Shown piece after piece: positions 11,513 to 19,303 of a stretch of 64,000 nucleotides of DNA (position 1 is its first letter; every line of letters starts with the position of its first letter). The stretch is from Rhodococcus koreensis. Lineage in GTDB: Bacteria > Actinomycetota > Actinomycetes > Mycobacteriales > Mycobacteriaceae. The notes below the pieces were generated by a model. That model was given only the letters and a program-made list of their open reading frames with translations, did no database searches and was not told where the DNA came from. A program made the position numbers and the translations under genes. The stretch spans positions 2,170,001-2,234,000 of the forward strand of contig NZ_FNSV01000005.1 in assembly GCF_900105905.1 (NCBI RefSeq), read 5' to 3'.

Positions 11513-12825
11513 CGATCCACTCCCCCCATGACGGGATCGATACTCGCGACCGCGGCAATCACATCCGCCACCATGCCGCCCTCACACGTGGCCGCCACCG
11601 ACTGCAGATTCGTGAACGACGGATCCCGGAAATGCACCCGGAACGGGCGCGTGCCGCCGTCGCTCACCATGTGCACCCCGAGCTCACCCCGCGGCGACTC
11701 CACCGCCACATACACCTGGCCCGGCGGCACCCGGAAACCCTCTGTCACCAACTTGAAATGATGGATCAGCGACTCCATCGACGAATCCATGATCTCGCGG
11801 ACATGCTCCGGCGAATTACCCAGACCATCCGGGCCCAACGTCAGATCCGCAGGCCACGCGATCTTCTTGTCTTCCGCCATGATCGGCCCCGGCCGCAACT
11901 TGTCGAGACACTGCTCGACGATCTTCAGCGACTCCTTCATCTCGTCGACCCGGATCAGGTAGCGGCCGTACGCGTCGCACCCGGTGTCGGTGCTGACCTC
12001 GAACTCGTAATTCTCGTACCCGCAATACGGCTGCGACTTCCGCAGATCGTGCGGCAGACCCGTCGCACGCAGCATCGGACCCGTAATGCCGAGCGCCATG
12101 CACCCCGTGAGGTCGAGATACCCGATGCCCTTGGTCCGGCCTTTCCAGATGCGGTTGTCGTTCAGCAGATTCTCCATGTCCCGCAACCGCTCCGGCATCA
12201 ACGTGAGCAACTCGCGGACCTTCTCCACCGCCCCTTCCGGCAGATCCTGCGACAACCCACCCGGCCGGATATACGCATGGTTCATGCGCAACCCCGTGAT
12301 GAACTCGAACACATCCAGGACCAACTCACGTTCCCGGAAACCGAACAGCATCGCCGTCACCGCGCCCAACTCCATCCCGCCCGTGGCCAGCGCCACCAGA
12401 TGCGAGGAGATGCGGTTGAGCTCCATCAACATCACCCGGATGACACTCGCCCGCTCCGGCACCTGATCCGTGATGTCGAGCAACTTCTCCACACCGAGGC
12501 AATACGCCGTCTCATTGAAGAACGGCGACAGGTAATCCATCCGCGTCACAAACGTCACGCCCTGCGTCCACGTCCGATACTCGAGATTCTTCTCGATCCC
12601 CGTATGCAGATAGCCGATCCCGCACCGGGCCTCCGTGACCGTCTCACCCTCGATCTCCAAGATCAGCCGCAGCACCCCGTGCGTCGACGGATGCTGCGGA
12701 CCCATGTTCACGACGATGCGCTCCTCGCCGCTCCCCGAACCCGCGTCCTCCGACGCCGCCTTCACCGCATCGACAACCTCGTCCCAGTCCTGACCGGCAA
12801 CCGTGAAAACCGTGTCCTCGCTCAT
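11509..12825 (-). CDS. nuoD: NADH-quinone oxidoreductase subunit D
   Basis: 49-kDa-type subunit that forms the quinone site with NuoB; 438 aa, normal length. Family blocks: [14 protein letters not shown] near residue 58, [15 protein letters not shown] near 90, a quinone-site Tyr/His region, and the C-terminal [10 protein letters not shown] ending. The start overlaps the nuoC stop by one base. Confidence 0.98.
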   Translation of the reverse strand: MSEDTVFTVAGQDWDEVVDAVKAASEDAGSGSGEERIVVNMGPQHPSTHGVLRLILEIEGETVTEARCGIGYLHTGIEKNLEYRTWTQGVTFVTRMDYLSPFFNETAYCLGVEKLLDITDQVPERASVIRVMLMELNRISSHLVALATGGMELGAVTAMLFGFRERELVLDVFEFITGLRMNHAYIRPGGLSQDLPEGAVEKVRELLTLMPERLRDMENLLNDNRIWKGRTKGIGYLDLTGCMALGITGPMLRATGLPHDLRKSQPYCGYENYEFEVSTDTGCDAYGRYLIRVDEMKESLKIVEQCLDKLRPGPIMAEDKKIAWPADLTLGPDGLGNSPEHVREIMDSSMESLIHHFKLVTEGFRVPPGQVYVAVESPRGELGVHMVSDGGTRPFRVHFRDPSFTNLQSVAATCEGGMVADVIAAVASIDPVMGGVDR

Positions 12826-13604
12826 CAGCTGTACCCCCGCCGCTCGTCCGGCGGCGCGATCTCCGCGCCCTTGTACTCGACGGGGATACCGCCGAGCGGA
12901 TAGTCCTTCCGCTGCGGATGACCCGGCCAGTCATCCGGCATCTCGATCCGCGTCAACGACGGATGACCGTCGAACACGATCCCGAAGAAGTCGTACGTCT
13001 CCCGCTCGTGCCAATCATTCGTCGGATACACGTCGTACAACGACGGAATATGCGGATCCCCATCCGGCACCGCCACCTCCAGACGGATCCGCCGATTGTG
13101 CGTAATCGACAACAACGGATACACCGCATGCAACTCCCGGCCCGCATCCTGCGGGAAATGCACACCATTCACACCCAGACACATCTCGAACCGCAGATCC
13201 GGCTCATCCCGCAACGCACGCGCCACCGGCACCAAGAACTCGCGCCGCACACCGAACGTCACCTCACCCCGAAACACCACCACCGACTCCACCGCCACCT
13301 CGAAGCCCACCCCCGACTCCGCCAGCGCCGCCCCCAACCCATCCGCCACCTCGTCGAAATACCCGCCGAACGGCCGCGGCGTACTCCCCGGCAACAACAC
13401 CGGACGCACCAACCGCCCATACCCCGACGTATCCCCACTACCCCGCGCCCCGAACAAACCCTTACGCACACCGATCTGCTCTGGGACATGGCTCGCTTCG
13501 CTCGCGGGTGCCGGAGCTTGGTCGTGCGGTCTTCCTGTGTTGGTTTGGCTCGCTTCGCTCGCGGGTGCCGGAGCTTGGTCGTGCGGTCTTCCCTCGTCAC
13601 TCAC
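12825..13604 (-). CDS. nuoC: NADH-quinone oxidoreductase subunit C with duplicated repeat-encoded N-terminus
   Basis: 30-kDa-type peripheral subunit, 259 aa. The conserved part starts at about residue 46 ([18 protein letters not shown]) and includes the family signature [16 protein letters not shown]; it ends DERRGYS. The first 38 residues hold two identical 15-residue blocks, [15 protein letters not shown] at 5-19 and 24-38, encoded by a 57-bp tandem duplication inside a dispersed hairpin repeat. The GTG at 13604 sits exactly where the nuoG ATG sits in the other copy, with GAGGGAG 8 bases upstream. A GTG just before RKGLFG would give a protein without the repeat part. Confidence 0.95.
   Translation of the reverse strand: MSDEGRPHDQAPAPASEASQTNTGRPHDQAPAPASEASHVPEQIGVRKGLFGARGSGDTSGYGRLVRPVLLPGSTPRPFGGYFDEVADGLGAALAESGVGFEVAVESVVVFRGEVTFGVRREFLVPVARALRDEPDLRFEMCLGVNGVHFPQDAGRELHAVYPLLSITHNRRIRLEVAVPDGDPHIPSLYDVYPTNDWHERETYDFFGIVFDGHPSLTRIEMPDDWPGHPQRKDYPLGGIPVEYKGAEIAPPDERRGYS
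13489..13592. repeat. 57-bp-period tandem duplication inside nuoC
   Basis: Two identical 47-bp blocks at 13489-13535 and 13546-13592, with a 57-bp period (19 codons, frame kept). Read on the minus strand they encode the duplicated [15 protein letters not shown]. The second block is also the left part of the dispersed hairpin element. Confidence 0.9.
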
Positions 13605-13652
13605 TCGCTACGCTCCCTCGTTCCTCAGTCCAGACCGCACGGCTCCGGCACT
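13546..13652. repeat. dispersed hairpin element, copy B (carries nuoC ribosome site and start codon)
   Basis: Homologue of 9179-9285. Outer stem GTGCCGGAGC (13565-13574) with GCTCCGGCAC (13642-13651); inner stem CGTGCGGTCT (13580-13589) with AGACCGCACG (13632-13641), separated on one side by a 5-base bulge. Ribosome site and nuoC GTG lie in the apical part. It occupies the nuoB-nuoC gap (13605-13688). Confidence 0.8.
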
Positions 13653-13688
13653 TGCTCGGGTTGCTCCGCTCCCTCGCTGCGCGCGCCG

Positions 13689-14243
13689 TCACCGGAGCAG
13701 GCCCTTCATCTGGATGGTGGGGGTGGCGGCCAGCGCGGCCTGCTCAGCCGCACGCGCCACCTCCTCCCGGTGAACACCGAGCGGCATCTGCTGGATCTTC
13801 TCGTGCAGCGCGAGGATCGCGTTCAGCAGCATCTCGGGCCTCGGCGGGCACCCCGGCAAGTAGATGTCGACAGGGACGATGTGGTCGACACCCTGCACGA
13901 TCGCGTAATTGTTGAACATCCCACCCGACGACGCGCACACGCCCATCGCCAGCACCCACTTCGGCTCCACCATCTGGTCGTAGATCTGCCGCAGCACCGG
14001 CGCCATCTTCTGGCTCACCCGGCCGGCGACGATCATCAGATCGGCCTGCCGGGGTGAGGCACGGAACGCCTCCATGCCGAAGCGGGCGATGTCGAAGCGT
14101 CCGCCTGCGGTGGCCATCATCTCGATCGCGCAGCACGCGAGCCCGAAACTGGCGGGCCACAGCGAGCCCTTCCGGACGTAGCCCGCAAGCCCCTCCACCG
14201 TGGTCAGCAGGAAGCCGCTCGGCAGCTTCTCCTCGATGCCCAT
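13689..14243 (-). CDS. nuoB: NADH-quinone oxidoreductase subunit B ([4Fe-4S] N2)
   Basis: Subunit carrying the terminal cluster N2, electron donor to quinone; 184 aa. The four ligands are visible: tandem cysteines in LACCAIEMM, one in [10 protein letters not shown] and one in PGCPPRPE. It starts [10 protein letters not shown]. The tail after residue 160 is Ala-rich. It is separated from nuoC by the hairpin repeat and from nuoA by 49 bases. Confidence 0.98.
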   Translation of the reverse strand: MGIEEKLPSGFLLTTVEGLAGYVRKGSLWPASFGLACCAIEMMATAGGRFDIARFGMEAFRASPRQADLMIVAGRVSQKMAPVLRQIYDQMVEPKWVLAMGVCASSGGMFNNYAIVQGVDHIVPVDIYLPGCPPRPEMLLNAILALHEKIQQMPLGVHREEVARAAEQAALAATPTIQMKGLLR

Positions 14244-14292
14244 ATCCGACTCTTCTCTTCCGACTTAGCTTTTCGATCGCCGACGGGACCGA

Positions 14293-14652
14293 TCAGTCCC
14301 AACTGAGACCGCCACGCCGCCACTCGTACGCGTAGGCGACGGAGACATTGAAGATGAACAGGGCCATGGCCCCGAGACCGAAGAAGCCGAGGGCGTCGAA
14401 ATGAACAGCCCACGGATAGAGGAACACGATCTCGATGTCGAAGATGATGAACAGCATGGCCGTCAGGTAGTACTTCACCGGGATGCGGCCCGCGCCCAGC
14501 GGCGAGGACGTCGGCTCGATCCCGCACTCGTAGGCGTCGAGCTTGGCACGGTTGTAGCGTCTCGGACCGACGATCCTCGCCACGATCACGGAGAACACCG
14601 CGAACGCGACCGCAATCGCCCCGAGCACGAGGATCGGCACGTAGACATTCAC
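14293..14652 (-). CDS. nuoA: NADH-quinone oxidoreductase subunit A
   Basis: Small membrane subunit near the quinone cavity, 119 aa, three helices. The family loop YNRAKLDAYECGIEPT with its conserved cysteine is present, followed by YYLTAMLFIIFDIEIVFLYPW. First gene of the operon; a GGGGAG ribosome site precedes the ATG. A putative CRP/GlxR site and a GC-rich hairpin (14685-14703) lie in the upstream region. Confidence 0.97.
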   Translation of the reverse strand: MNVYVPILVLGAIAVAFAVFSVIVARIVGPRRYNRAKLDAYECGIEPTSSPLGAGRIPVKYYLTAMLFIIFDIEIVFLYPWAVHFDALGFFGLGAMALFIFNVSVAYAYEWRRGGLSWD

Positions 14653-14684
14653 GCCGTCTCAGCTCCCCTCTTCCCGAGCCTGTC

Positions 14685-14703
14685 CGCCCGATTCCCGGGC
14701 GGT
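14685..14703 (-). other. GC hairpin in nuo leader
   Basis: Seven-base arms CCGCCCG and CGGGCGG around a short loop, in the expected 5' leader between the putative promoter and nuoA. It could be an attenuator or an mRNA stabiliser. There is no U-run. Confidence 0.3.
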
Positions 14704-14723
14704 CGTTTCCGAAGCTACGCTCT

Positions 14724-14739
14724 TGTGAGTTATGCCACA
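14724..14739. promoter_or_regulatory. putative CRP/GlxR-type binding site upstream of nuoA
   Basis: TGTGAGTTATGCCACA matches the TGTG-N8-CACA form of actinobacterial cAMP-receptor sites. It lies 72-87 bases before the nuoA ATG, in the 218-base gap between the receiver gene and the operon. A possible -10 (TAGCTT, minus strand) lies just downstream of the site. Match only. Confidence 0.45.
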
Positions 14740-14870
14740 GCGTACAAGGGAAGTCGTCGGGCCCGGCCGATTTGACCGAGCGAGTTCAAGGCGATCTGGA
14801 AATGCGGAAAACCGCTGCGGGACAGGCGCTCGATGCGCCTTCGGACGGCGGAATCGGAAGTCAGGAGACC

Positions 14871-15293
14871 CTAAGCAGAGAGTCGGGTGCGGAGCAGCGC
14901 TATGACCGCTTCGGACAACCGGATCGGGTCGAGCGGGTGCGGCACCGCGGCCTCCGCGCGCGACCAGCTGGCCAGCCAGGCGTCGTCGGGACGTCCGGTC
15001 AGGACCAGGATCGGCGGGCACTCGTCGATCTCGTCCTTCAACTGCTTGGCGATCCCCATCCCGCCCGCGGGCACCGCCTCGCCGTCCAGGACGGCCAGGT
15101 CGATGCCGCCGGCATCCATCTCCCGGATCACCACGGGCGCCGTCGCCACCTCGACGTACTCCAGCTCCGGAAGGTCGGGGTGCGGACGCTTCCCCAACGC
15201 CAGCACGACCTTCTGGCGGGTGCTCGCGTCGTCGCTGTAGACGAGGACACGCAACCGATCAGAACGGCTGGTGTGGGCGGTCGCGTCGGTCAC
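14871..15293 (-). CDS. orphan response-regulator receiver-domain protein (Rv3143-like)
   Basis: A single receiver domain of 140 aa with no output domain. The acidic pocket (VYSDDAST), the phospho-acceptor Asp in DLAVLDGEAVPAGG and the Thr in ILVLTGRPDD are in place. The Lys normally found in the K-P motif is replaced: the sequence there is AVPHPLDP. M. tuberculosis has a similar stand-alone receiver (Rv3143) upstream of nuo. Same strand as the operon, 218 bases ahead of nuoA. It may act by protein contact rather than DNA binding; the partner kinase is not in the window. Confidence 0.85.
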   Translation of the reverse strand: MTDATAHTSRSDRLRVLVYSDDASTRQKVVLALGKRPHPDLPELEYVEVATAPVVIREMDAGGIDLAVLDGEAVPAGGMGIAKQLKDEIDECPPILVLTGRPDDAWLASWSRAEAAVPHPLDPIRLSEAVIALLRTRLSA

Positions 15294-15399
15294 GGAGACG
15301 ATGCTACCGGTCCCCCGCCTTCCAGAGCGGCGGCTCGCGTCGATCGAAAAACGGCGCGTCGAAATCGAATTGGTTTGGCCGGCGGCCGCAGCTGCCCGG

Positions 15400-16608
15400 C
15401 TACAGTCTCTCCGCGATGGCGAGCGCCGTGGAACCGAGCTTCGGCAGGCGGAGATCCGCGATGGGGGTCAGCATGTTGCCGAGCCGGTTGGTGACGAAGG
15501 CGATCGACAGACCCGTGTCGGCGTCGGCGAACGCGCCAGACCCACCCAACCCGTAGTGCCCGAACGTATTCGACGGCTGCTTGCGGCGCGCGACCATTCC
15601 CGCGTGGTAGCCGAGCCGCCAGTTCATCGGTATGCCCAGTACGTAGTCGCGGGCCGTGGTCTGCACCTGGCTCAGCTGCGCCACGACCTCCGGCGGGAGG
15701 AATTCGACACCGCCGACGGTTCCGCCGTTGGCCAGCGCCCCGTACATGCGCGCCAGGGCGCGGGCACTGAACACGCCGTTCCATCCCGGCATCACGCTGT
15801 CGTGGATCGCAGGGTTGCGGACGAGGGCGTCGAAACCGGCGGGCATGCCGGCGTCGGCGACGTTGCGGAGACCGGGCAGCCGCGCCATCGCGAACGACGT
15901 CGCACCCCACGGAACACCGAACGGGTTGATGTGCGGGAAGGTCCTCGCGATGCGGGACCGCTCGGCGGGCGGCACCTCGTACCAGAATTCCTTCACCCCG
16001 AGCGGTTCGGCGACCTCCGTGCGCACCAGTTCGGTGAACGGTGTTCCGGCCGCACGGGACGTCAGTTCGGCGACCAGCGAGCCGAATGTCACGGCGTGAT
16101 AGCCGGGGGTCTTCAGCCGCCGCCGATCCGGGGTCGCCGCGGCCAGGGCGGCACTGACCAGGCCATGGTCCATCAGACTCAGGGGGCCCGGAACGAGTCC
16201 GCGAACGCGGTGCAGTCCGGCGCGGTGCGACAGCAGTTCGCGCACCGTGATCTCGTCCTTGCCCGCGGTGGCGAACTCGGGCCAGTACTGCGCCACCGGG
16301 GCGTCGTAGTCGATGATCCCGCGTCCCGCGAGACGGTGCAGCACGGTCGACGCGACGCCCTTGCCCGTGGAGAACGTGAGGGTGACCGTGTCCTCCTGCC
16401 AGAACGTGTCGCGGCTCGCCCACCCGGCCCACACATCGACGACCGGCTCACCGTGGAGGTAGACGGCCAGCGCACCGCCGCCCTGGCCGACGTCGTGGAA
16501 GAGCCGGAAGAACTGGTCGACGAGCACCCCGAATCGCCGGTCCGCCAGCATCCCCGCCGGTGGCCGTACGGTGCGGCGCCTCAACGGCCACGGCGATGTG
16601 GTCGTCAT
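15400..16608 (-). CDS. serine beta-lactamase-family hydrolase (esterase, LipL/LipP type)
   Basis: 402 aa, class C beta-lactamase fold. Catalytic S80-T-G-K83 (S-x-x-K) and a Tyr in GYHAVTFG (Y170) are visible; HYGLGGSG near residue 350 corresponds to the third active-site box. There is no signal peptide, so it is probably cytoplasmic and acts on carboxylic esters rather than lactams, as do mycobacterial LipL/LipD/LipP proteins. The true substrate cannot be told. The stop lies 106 bases from the receiver gene. Confidence 0.85.
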   Translation of the reverse strand: MTTTSPWPLRRRTVRPPAGMLADRRFGVLVDQFFRLFHDVGQGGGALAVYLHGEPVVDVWAGWASRDTFWQEDTVTLTFSTGKGVASTVLHRLAGRGIIDYDAPVAQYWPEFATAGKDEITVRELLSHRAGLHRVRGLVPGPLSLMDHGLVSAALAAATPDRRRLKTPGYHAVTFGSLVAELTSRAAGTPFTELVRTEVAEPLGVKEFWYEVPPAERSRIARTFPHINPFGVPWGATSFAMARLPGLRNVADAGMPAGFDALVRNPAIHDSVMPGWNGVFSARALARMYGALANGGTVGGVEFLPPEVVAQLSQVQTTARDYVLGIPMNWRLGYHAGMVARRKQPSNTFGHYGLGGSGAFADADTGLSIAFVTNRLGNMLTPIADLRLPKLGSTALAIAERL

Positions 16609-16751
16609 GTCGACTTCCCTCGGTCGCTCTTCACGTCAGTGACATGTGCATTTAACTTCCTCTTTACACACGGGAGAACGCCGCCGGCACCGCTTCAGAG
16701 CCTGCGTGATCGCTTCGTGGCCATACCGCAACGGGAAAGAGTGTCCGGGGC
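16609..16751. promoter_or_regulatory. upstream region of the esterase gene
   Basis: Non-coding, more AT-rich in the part 16645-16670. Read on the minus strand it could hold a promoter for the esterase gene (TTAAAT-like hexamer). No tRNA or clear terminator is seen. Confidence 0.3.
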
Positions 16752-16799
16752 CCGGAGAGGTGACCCGACCATGATCCGGAGAGGTGACCCGACCATGAT
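16752..16799. repeat. 24-bp direct repeat, two copies, at the 3' end of the mrr gene
   Basis: Two perfect adjacent copies (16752-16775, 16776-16799) of a 24-base unit starting CCGGAGAGGTGACCC. The last base of the second copy is in the mrr stop codon. Confidence 0.9.
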
Positions 16800-17698
16800 C
16801 ATTTCGGCTCGAGCGAGTGGAAGTAATCGGACCTGACCTCGACGTCCTCGACGAGACGCGTCGTGGTCTGCACCCCCAGTGAATGCTCCTTCAACAGGTC
16901 GCACAGCCGGTCGCCGTCGATGAGGTCGATGGGCGGGGCACCGTCCCTCTTGGACTCCGTGCGGGCGTCACCGGTGAAGGTTCCGGTCGTGATGAGCAGA
17001 CCCTTCTCGCCGCGACCCGCCATCGCGCCACGGAAATCGCGCACCGCCCCGGCGCCGACACTGCCGCTGTAGCGCTTGCACTGGAAGAACACGGGGAAAC
17101 TGAGCAACGACAACTGGTACACGCCGAGGCCCTCGATGTCGCCGTCGCCGCCGCGACCGGTGACGGACGCGCTCGAGAATCCGGCCTCCCGCAGCAACCG
17201 CTGGGTCAGCCGCTCGAACGCAGGCGGCGACATCTTCAGTACCGTGTCGAGCAGCAGGTCCTTCCAGTCCGCGTCGTTCTCGGCCTCGGCGATGTTGGCG
17301 TCCGGTTCGTCGTTCCTCCGGGATGCGGCCTTCGCCGATTTGCGGGCGGCATTCTTCTTGCGGTTCTCGGCGGAGAACTCGGCGTGCAACGGGCGGATCT
17401 CGCTCTCGGCGACCTCGCGGCCCTTCTCCGTCACACTCCACACCCCGCGACGGCTGTTGGTGAGCAGACCCATCCCCTTGAGGTAGGTGCGGGCCCACGC
17501 GAGCCGGTACTCGATCTCGGTGCTCGGACCGTCACCGTGCAGCACGCCCTGCACGTCGGACGAAAGACCTTCTCGCTCAACGACTGCGCTGTCGAGCTCC
17601 TCGTTGGACGCCGAACCACCGAGAGCAATGGCAGCCTGAAGCGCTGGCCAGAGGAGGTCGACGTACTGAGGAACGTGAACAGTCATGGCCACAAGCAT
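16799..17698 (-). CDS. Mrr-family restriction endonuclease-like protein
   Basis: 299 aa. The N-terminal ~100 residues resemble the Mrr_N winged helix. A basic linker (ENRKKNAARKSAKAASRR) and a C-terminal PD-(D/E)xK Mrr_cat domain follow: E162 in PPAFERLTQRLL, D187 in GRGGDGDIEG and Q206-x-K208 in FFQCKRY. Such proteins cut modified DNA (type IV restriction) or act in defence. The ATG at 17698 was chosen because GGAGGA (17706-17711) lies 7 bases upstream, inside the last unit of a 30-bp tandem repeat; a second ATG is at 17686. No methyltransferase is nearby, as expected for type IV. Confidence 0.88.
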   Translation of the reverse strand: MLVAMTVHVPQYVDLLWPALQAAIALGGSASNEELDSAVVEREGLSSDVQGVLHGDGPSTEIEYRLAWARTYLKGMGLLTNSRRGVWSVTEKGREVAESEIRPLHAEFSAENRKKNAARKSAKAASRRNDEPDANIAEAENDADWKDLLLDTVLKMSPPAFERLTQRLLREAGFSSASVTGRGGDGDIEGLGVYQLSLLSFPVFFQCKRYSGSVGAGAVRDFRGAMAGRGEKGLLITTGTFTGDARTESKRDGAPPIDLIDGDRLCDLLKEHSLGVQTTTRLVEDVEVRSDYFHSLEPK

Positions 17699-17699
17699 G

Positions 17700-17879
17700 C
17701 CCGAATCCTCCGCGCACTCTGCACACGGACCCGGATCCTCCGGGCACTCCGCACACGGACCCGGATCCTCCGGGCACTCCGCACACGGACCCGGATCCTC
17801 CGGGCACTCCGCACACGGACCCGGATCCTCCGGGCACTTCGCACACGGACCCGGATCCTCCGGGCACTCCGCACACGGA
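17700..17879. repeat. 30-bp tandem repeat, six units, upstream of mrr
   Basis: Six contiguous units of 30 bp with no spacers. Five are nearly identical (unit begins CCCGGATCCTCCGGGCAC); the one nearest mrr (17700-17729) is degenerate. Each unit holds a small CCGGA/TCCGG inverted repeat and, on the minus strand, a GGAGGA ribosome-like motif. It fills the gap between the clc stop and the mrr start. Because 30 is a multiple of 3 it is open in several frames, but nothing supports translation. Confidence 0.95.
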
Positions 17880-17890
17880 CTCCGACCCGA

Positions 17891-19303
17891 TCACCCCGGC
17901 GAACCCTGGGCAAGCCGAGCCTCCGCCCGGTTCTCGAGCTGCGCCCGGTAGATCGTCTTCCCCGATCGGCGCACGATGAGGTAGGCGAGTCCGACCGCGA
18001 TCATCCCCGGCACGAGCACGCCGATGCTTCCCGTCATCTCCGCGACCATCAGCATCACCGCGAGCGGCGCGCGGGCGATGCTCCCGAAACACGCCATCAT
18101 GCCGACGATGACGAAGGGCGCCGGATTGTCGGGGACGCCCGGGGCGATCGGCTCCAGCAGTCGCCACACCGCGGCGCCGGTGAACGCCCCGATCACCATG
18201 CCCGGACCGAAGATGCCGCCCGATCCGCCAGATCCGATGGACAGCGACGTCGCGAGGATCTTCGCGAACGGCAACAACAGCACCACCCACAGCGGGATGG
18301 CCGCGAGGTCGTCGCGGGCCATCGATTGCTGGATCCAGCCGTATCCGCTGCCCAGCACCTCCGGCAGCACCAGCGCCATCAGTCCGACGAGCAGCCCGCC
18401 GACCGCCGGCTTGACGATCCGGCTGCCCGGCAGGCGGTGGGTGAGGTCGACGGCGGTGTAGAACGTCCCGCTGTACAGCAATCCGATGAGGCCGCCGAGC
18501 ACACCGATGAGCGCGAACCACACCAACTGGGCCGGGGTGTCGAAGACGTAGTCCTGGGCGGCGTACCCGAACAGCGGCCCGAAGCCGAGGAAGCTGCCGA
18601 ACACGGTGTAGCTGACGATCGACGTGACCAGCGCAGGCACGAGCACCTCGAAATCGAAGTCCTCCTTGTACGGGATGGTGCAGCACAGCACCGCACCGCC
18701 GAGCGGGGCGCCGAAGATGGCGCCGATGCCGGAGCCGATGCCGATCGCCACGGCGATGCGGCCGTCCCGCGGGGACAGGTCCAGCCTGCGGGCGAGGAGC
18801 GATCCGAAACCCGCCGAGATCTGCGCGGTCGGCCCCTCTCGACCGCCGGACCCGCCGGACCCGATCGTGATCGCCGACGCGACCAGCTTCACCAGCACGA
18901 CGCGGACGCGGATCATGCGGGGGTCCCGGTGCACGGCCTCGATCGCCGCGTCGGTGCCGTGCCCCTCGGCCTCGGGGGCCAGGGTGAACACGAGGATGCC
19001 CGACACGAGACCGCCCAGGCACACCACGAGCGGAATCGCCCACGGTCTGGTGAACTCCCTGCTGCCGCCCGCGCCGCCGTCACCGGCCGCGGTCGGCGGG
19101 TGGTACCCGCCGATGTCGACGATCAGCAGTTGCGTCGCCTCCGACAGCGCGACGTAGAACACGACCGCGCCGAGCCCGGCGACGATGCCGATGACGACAC
19201 CGAGGACCAGCCATTTGCGGGTGTAGCCCGCGGTGCGGATCCAGGCTCCGGCCGGCGCCCCGATCGACCGCAGAGCCCGCGACCAGGACGCCACCCGGAT
19301 CAC
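17891..19303 (-). CDS. CLC-family chloride channel/transporter
   Basis: 470-aa integral membrane protein. CLC selectivity signatures are present twice: GSGGSGGREGP (148-158), with the gating glutamate E156, and GSGGSGGIFGPG further on. About 10-12 hydrophobic helices; no C-terminal CBS domains. It likely exchanges Cl- for H+ or conducts Cl-. The GTG start overlaps the amidohydrolase stop (GTGA), so the two genes are co-translated although no functional link is known. Stop just before the 30-bp repeats. Confidence 0.92.
   Translation of the reverse strand: MIRVASWSRALRSIGAPAGAWIRTAGYTRKWLVLGVVIGIVAGLGAVVFYVALSEATQLLIVDIGGYHPPTAAGDGGAGGSREFTRPWAIPLVVCLGGLVSGILVFTLAPEAEGHGTDAAIEAVHRDPRMIRVRVVLVKLVASAITIGSGGSGGREGPTAQISAGFGSLLARRLDLSPRDGRIAVAIGIGSGIGAIFGAPLGGAVLCCTIPYKEDFDFEVLVPALVTSIVSYTVFGSFLGFGPLFGYAAQDYVFDTPAQLVWFALIGVLGGLIGLLYSGTFYTAVDLTHRLPGSRIVKPAVGGLLVGLMALVLPEVLGSGYGWIQQSMARDDLAAIPLWVVLLLPFAKILATSLSIGSGGSGGIFGPGMVIGAFTGAAVWRLLEPIAPGVPDNPAPFVIVGMMACFGSIARAPLAVMLMVAEMTGSIGVLVPGMIAVGLAYLIVRRSGKTIYRAQLENRAEARLAQGSPG

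Noticed and set aside
17700..17879. CRISPR array
   Set aside because: The 30-bp units are contiguous with no spacers and no cas genes are near.
17685..17951. Repeat-encoded protein (HGPGSSGHSA-type repeats)
   Set aside because: The frame is open only because the repeat unit is a multiple of three. No ribosome site or promoter supports it and other frames are equally open.
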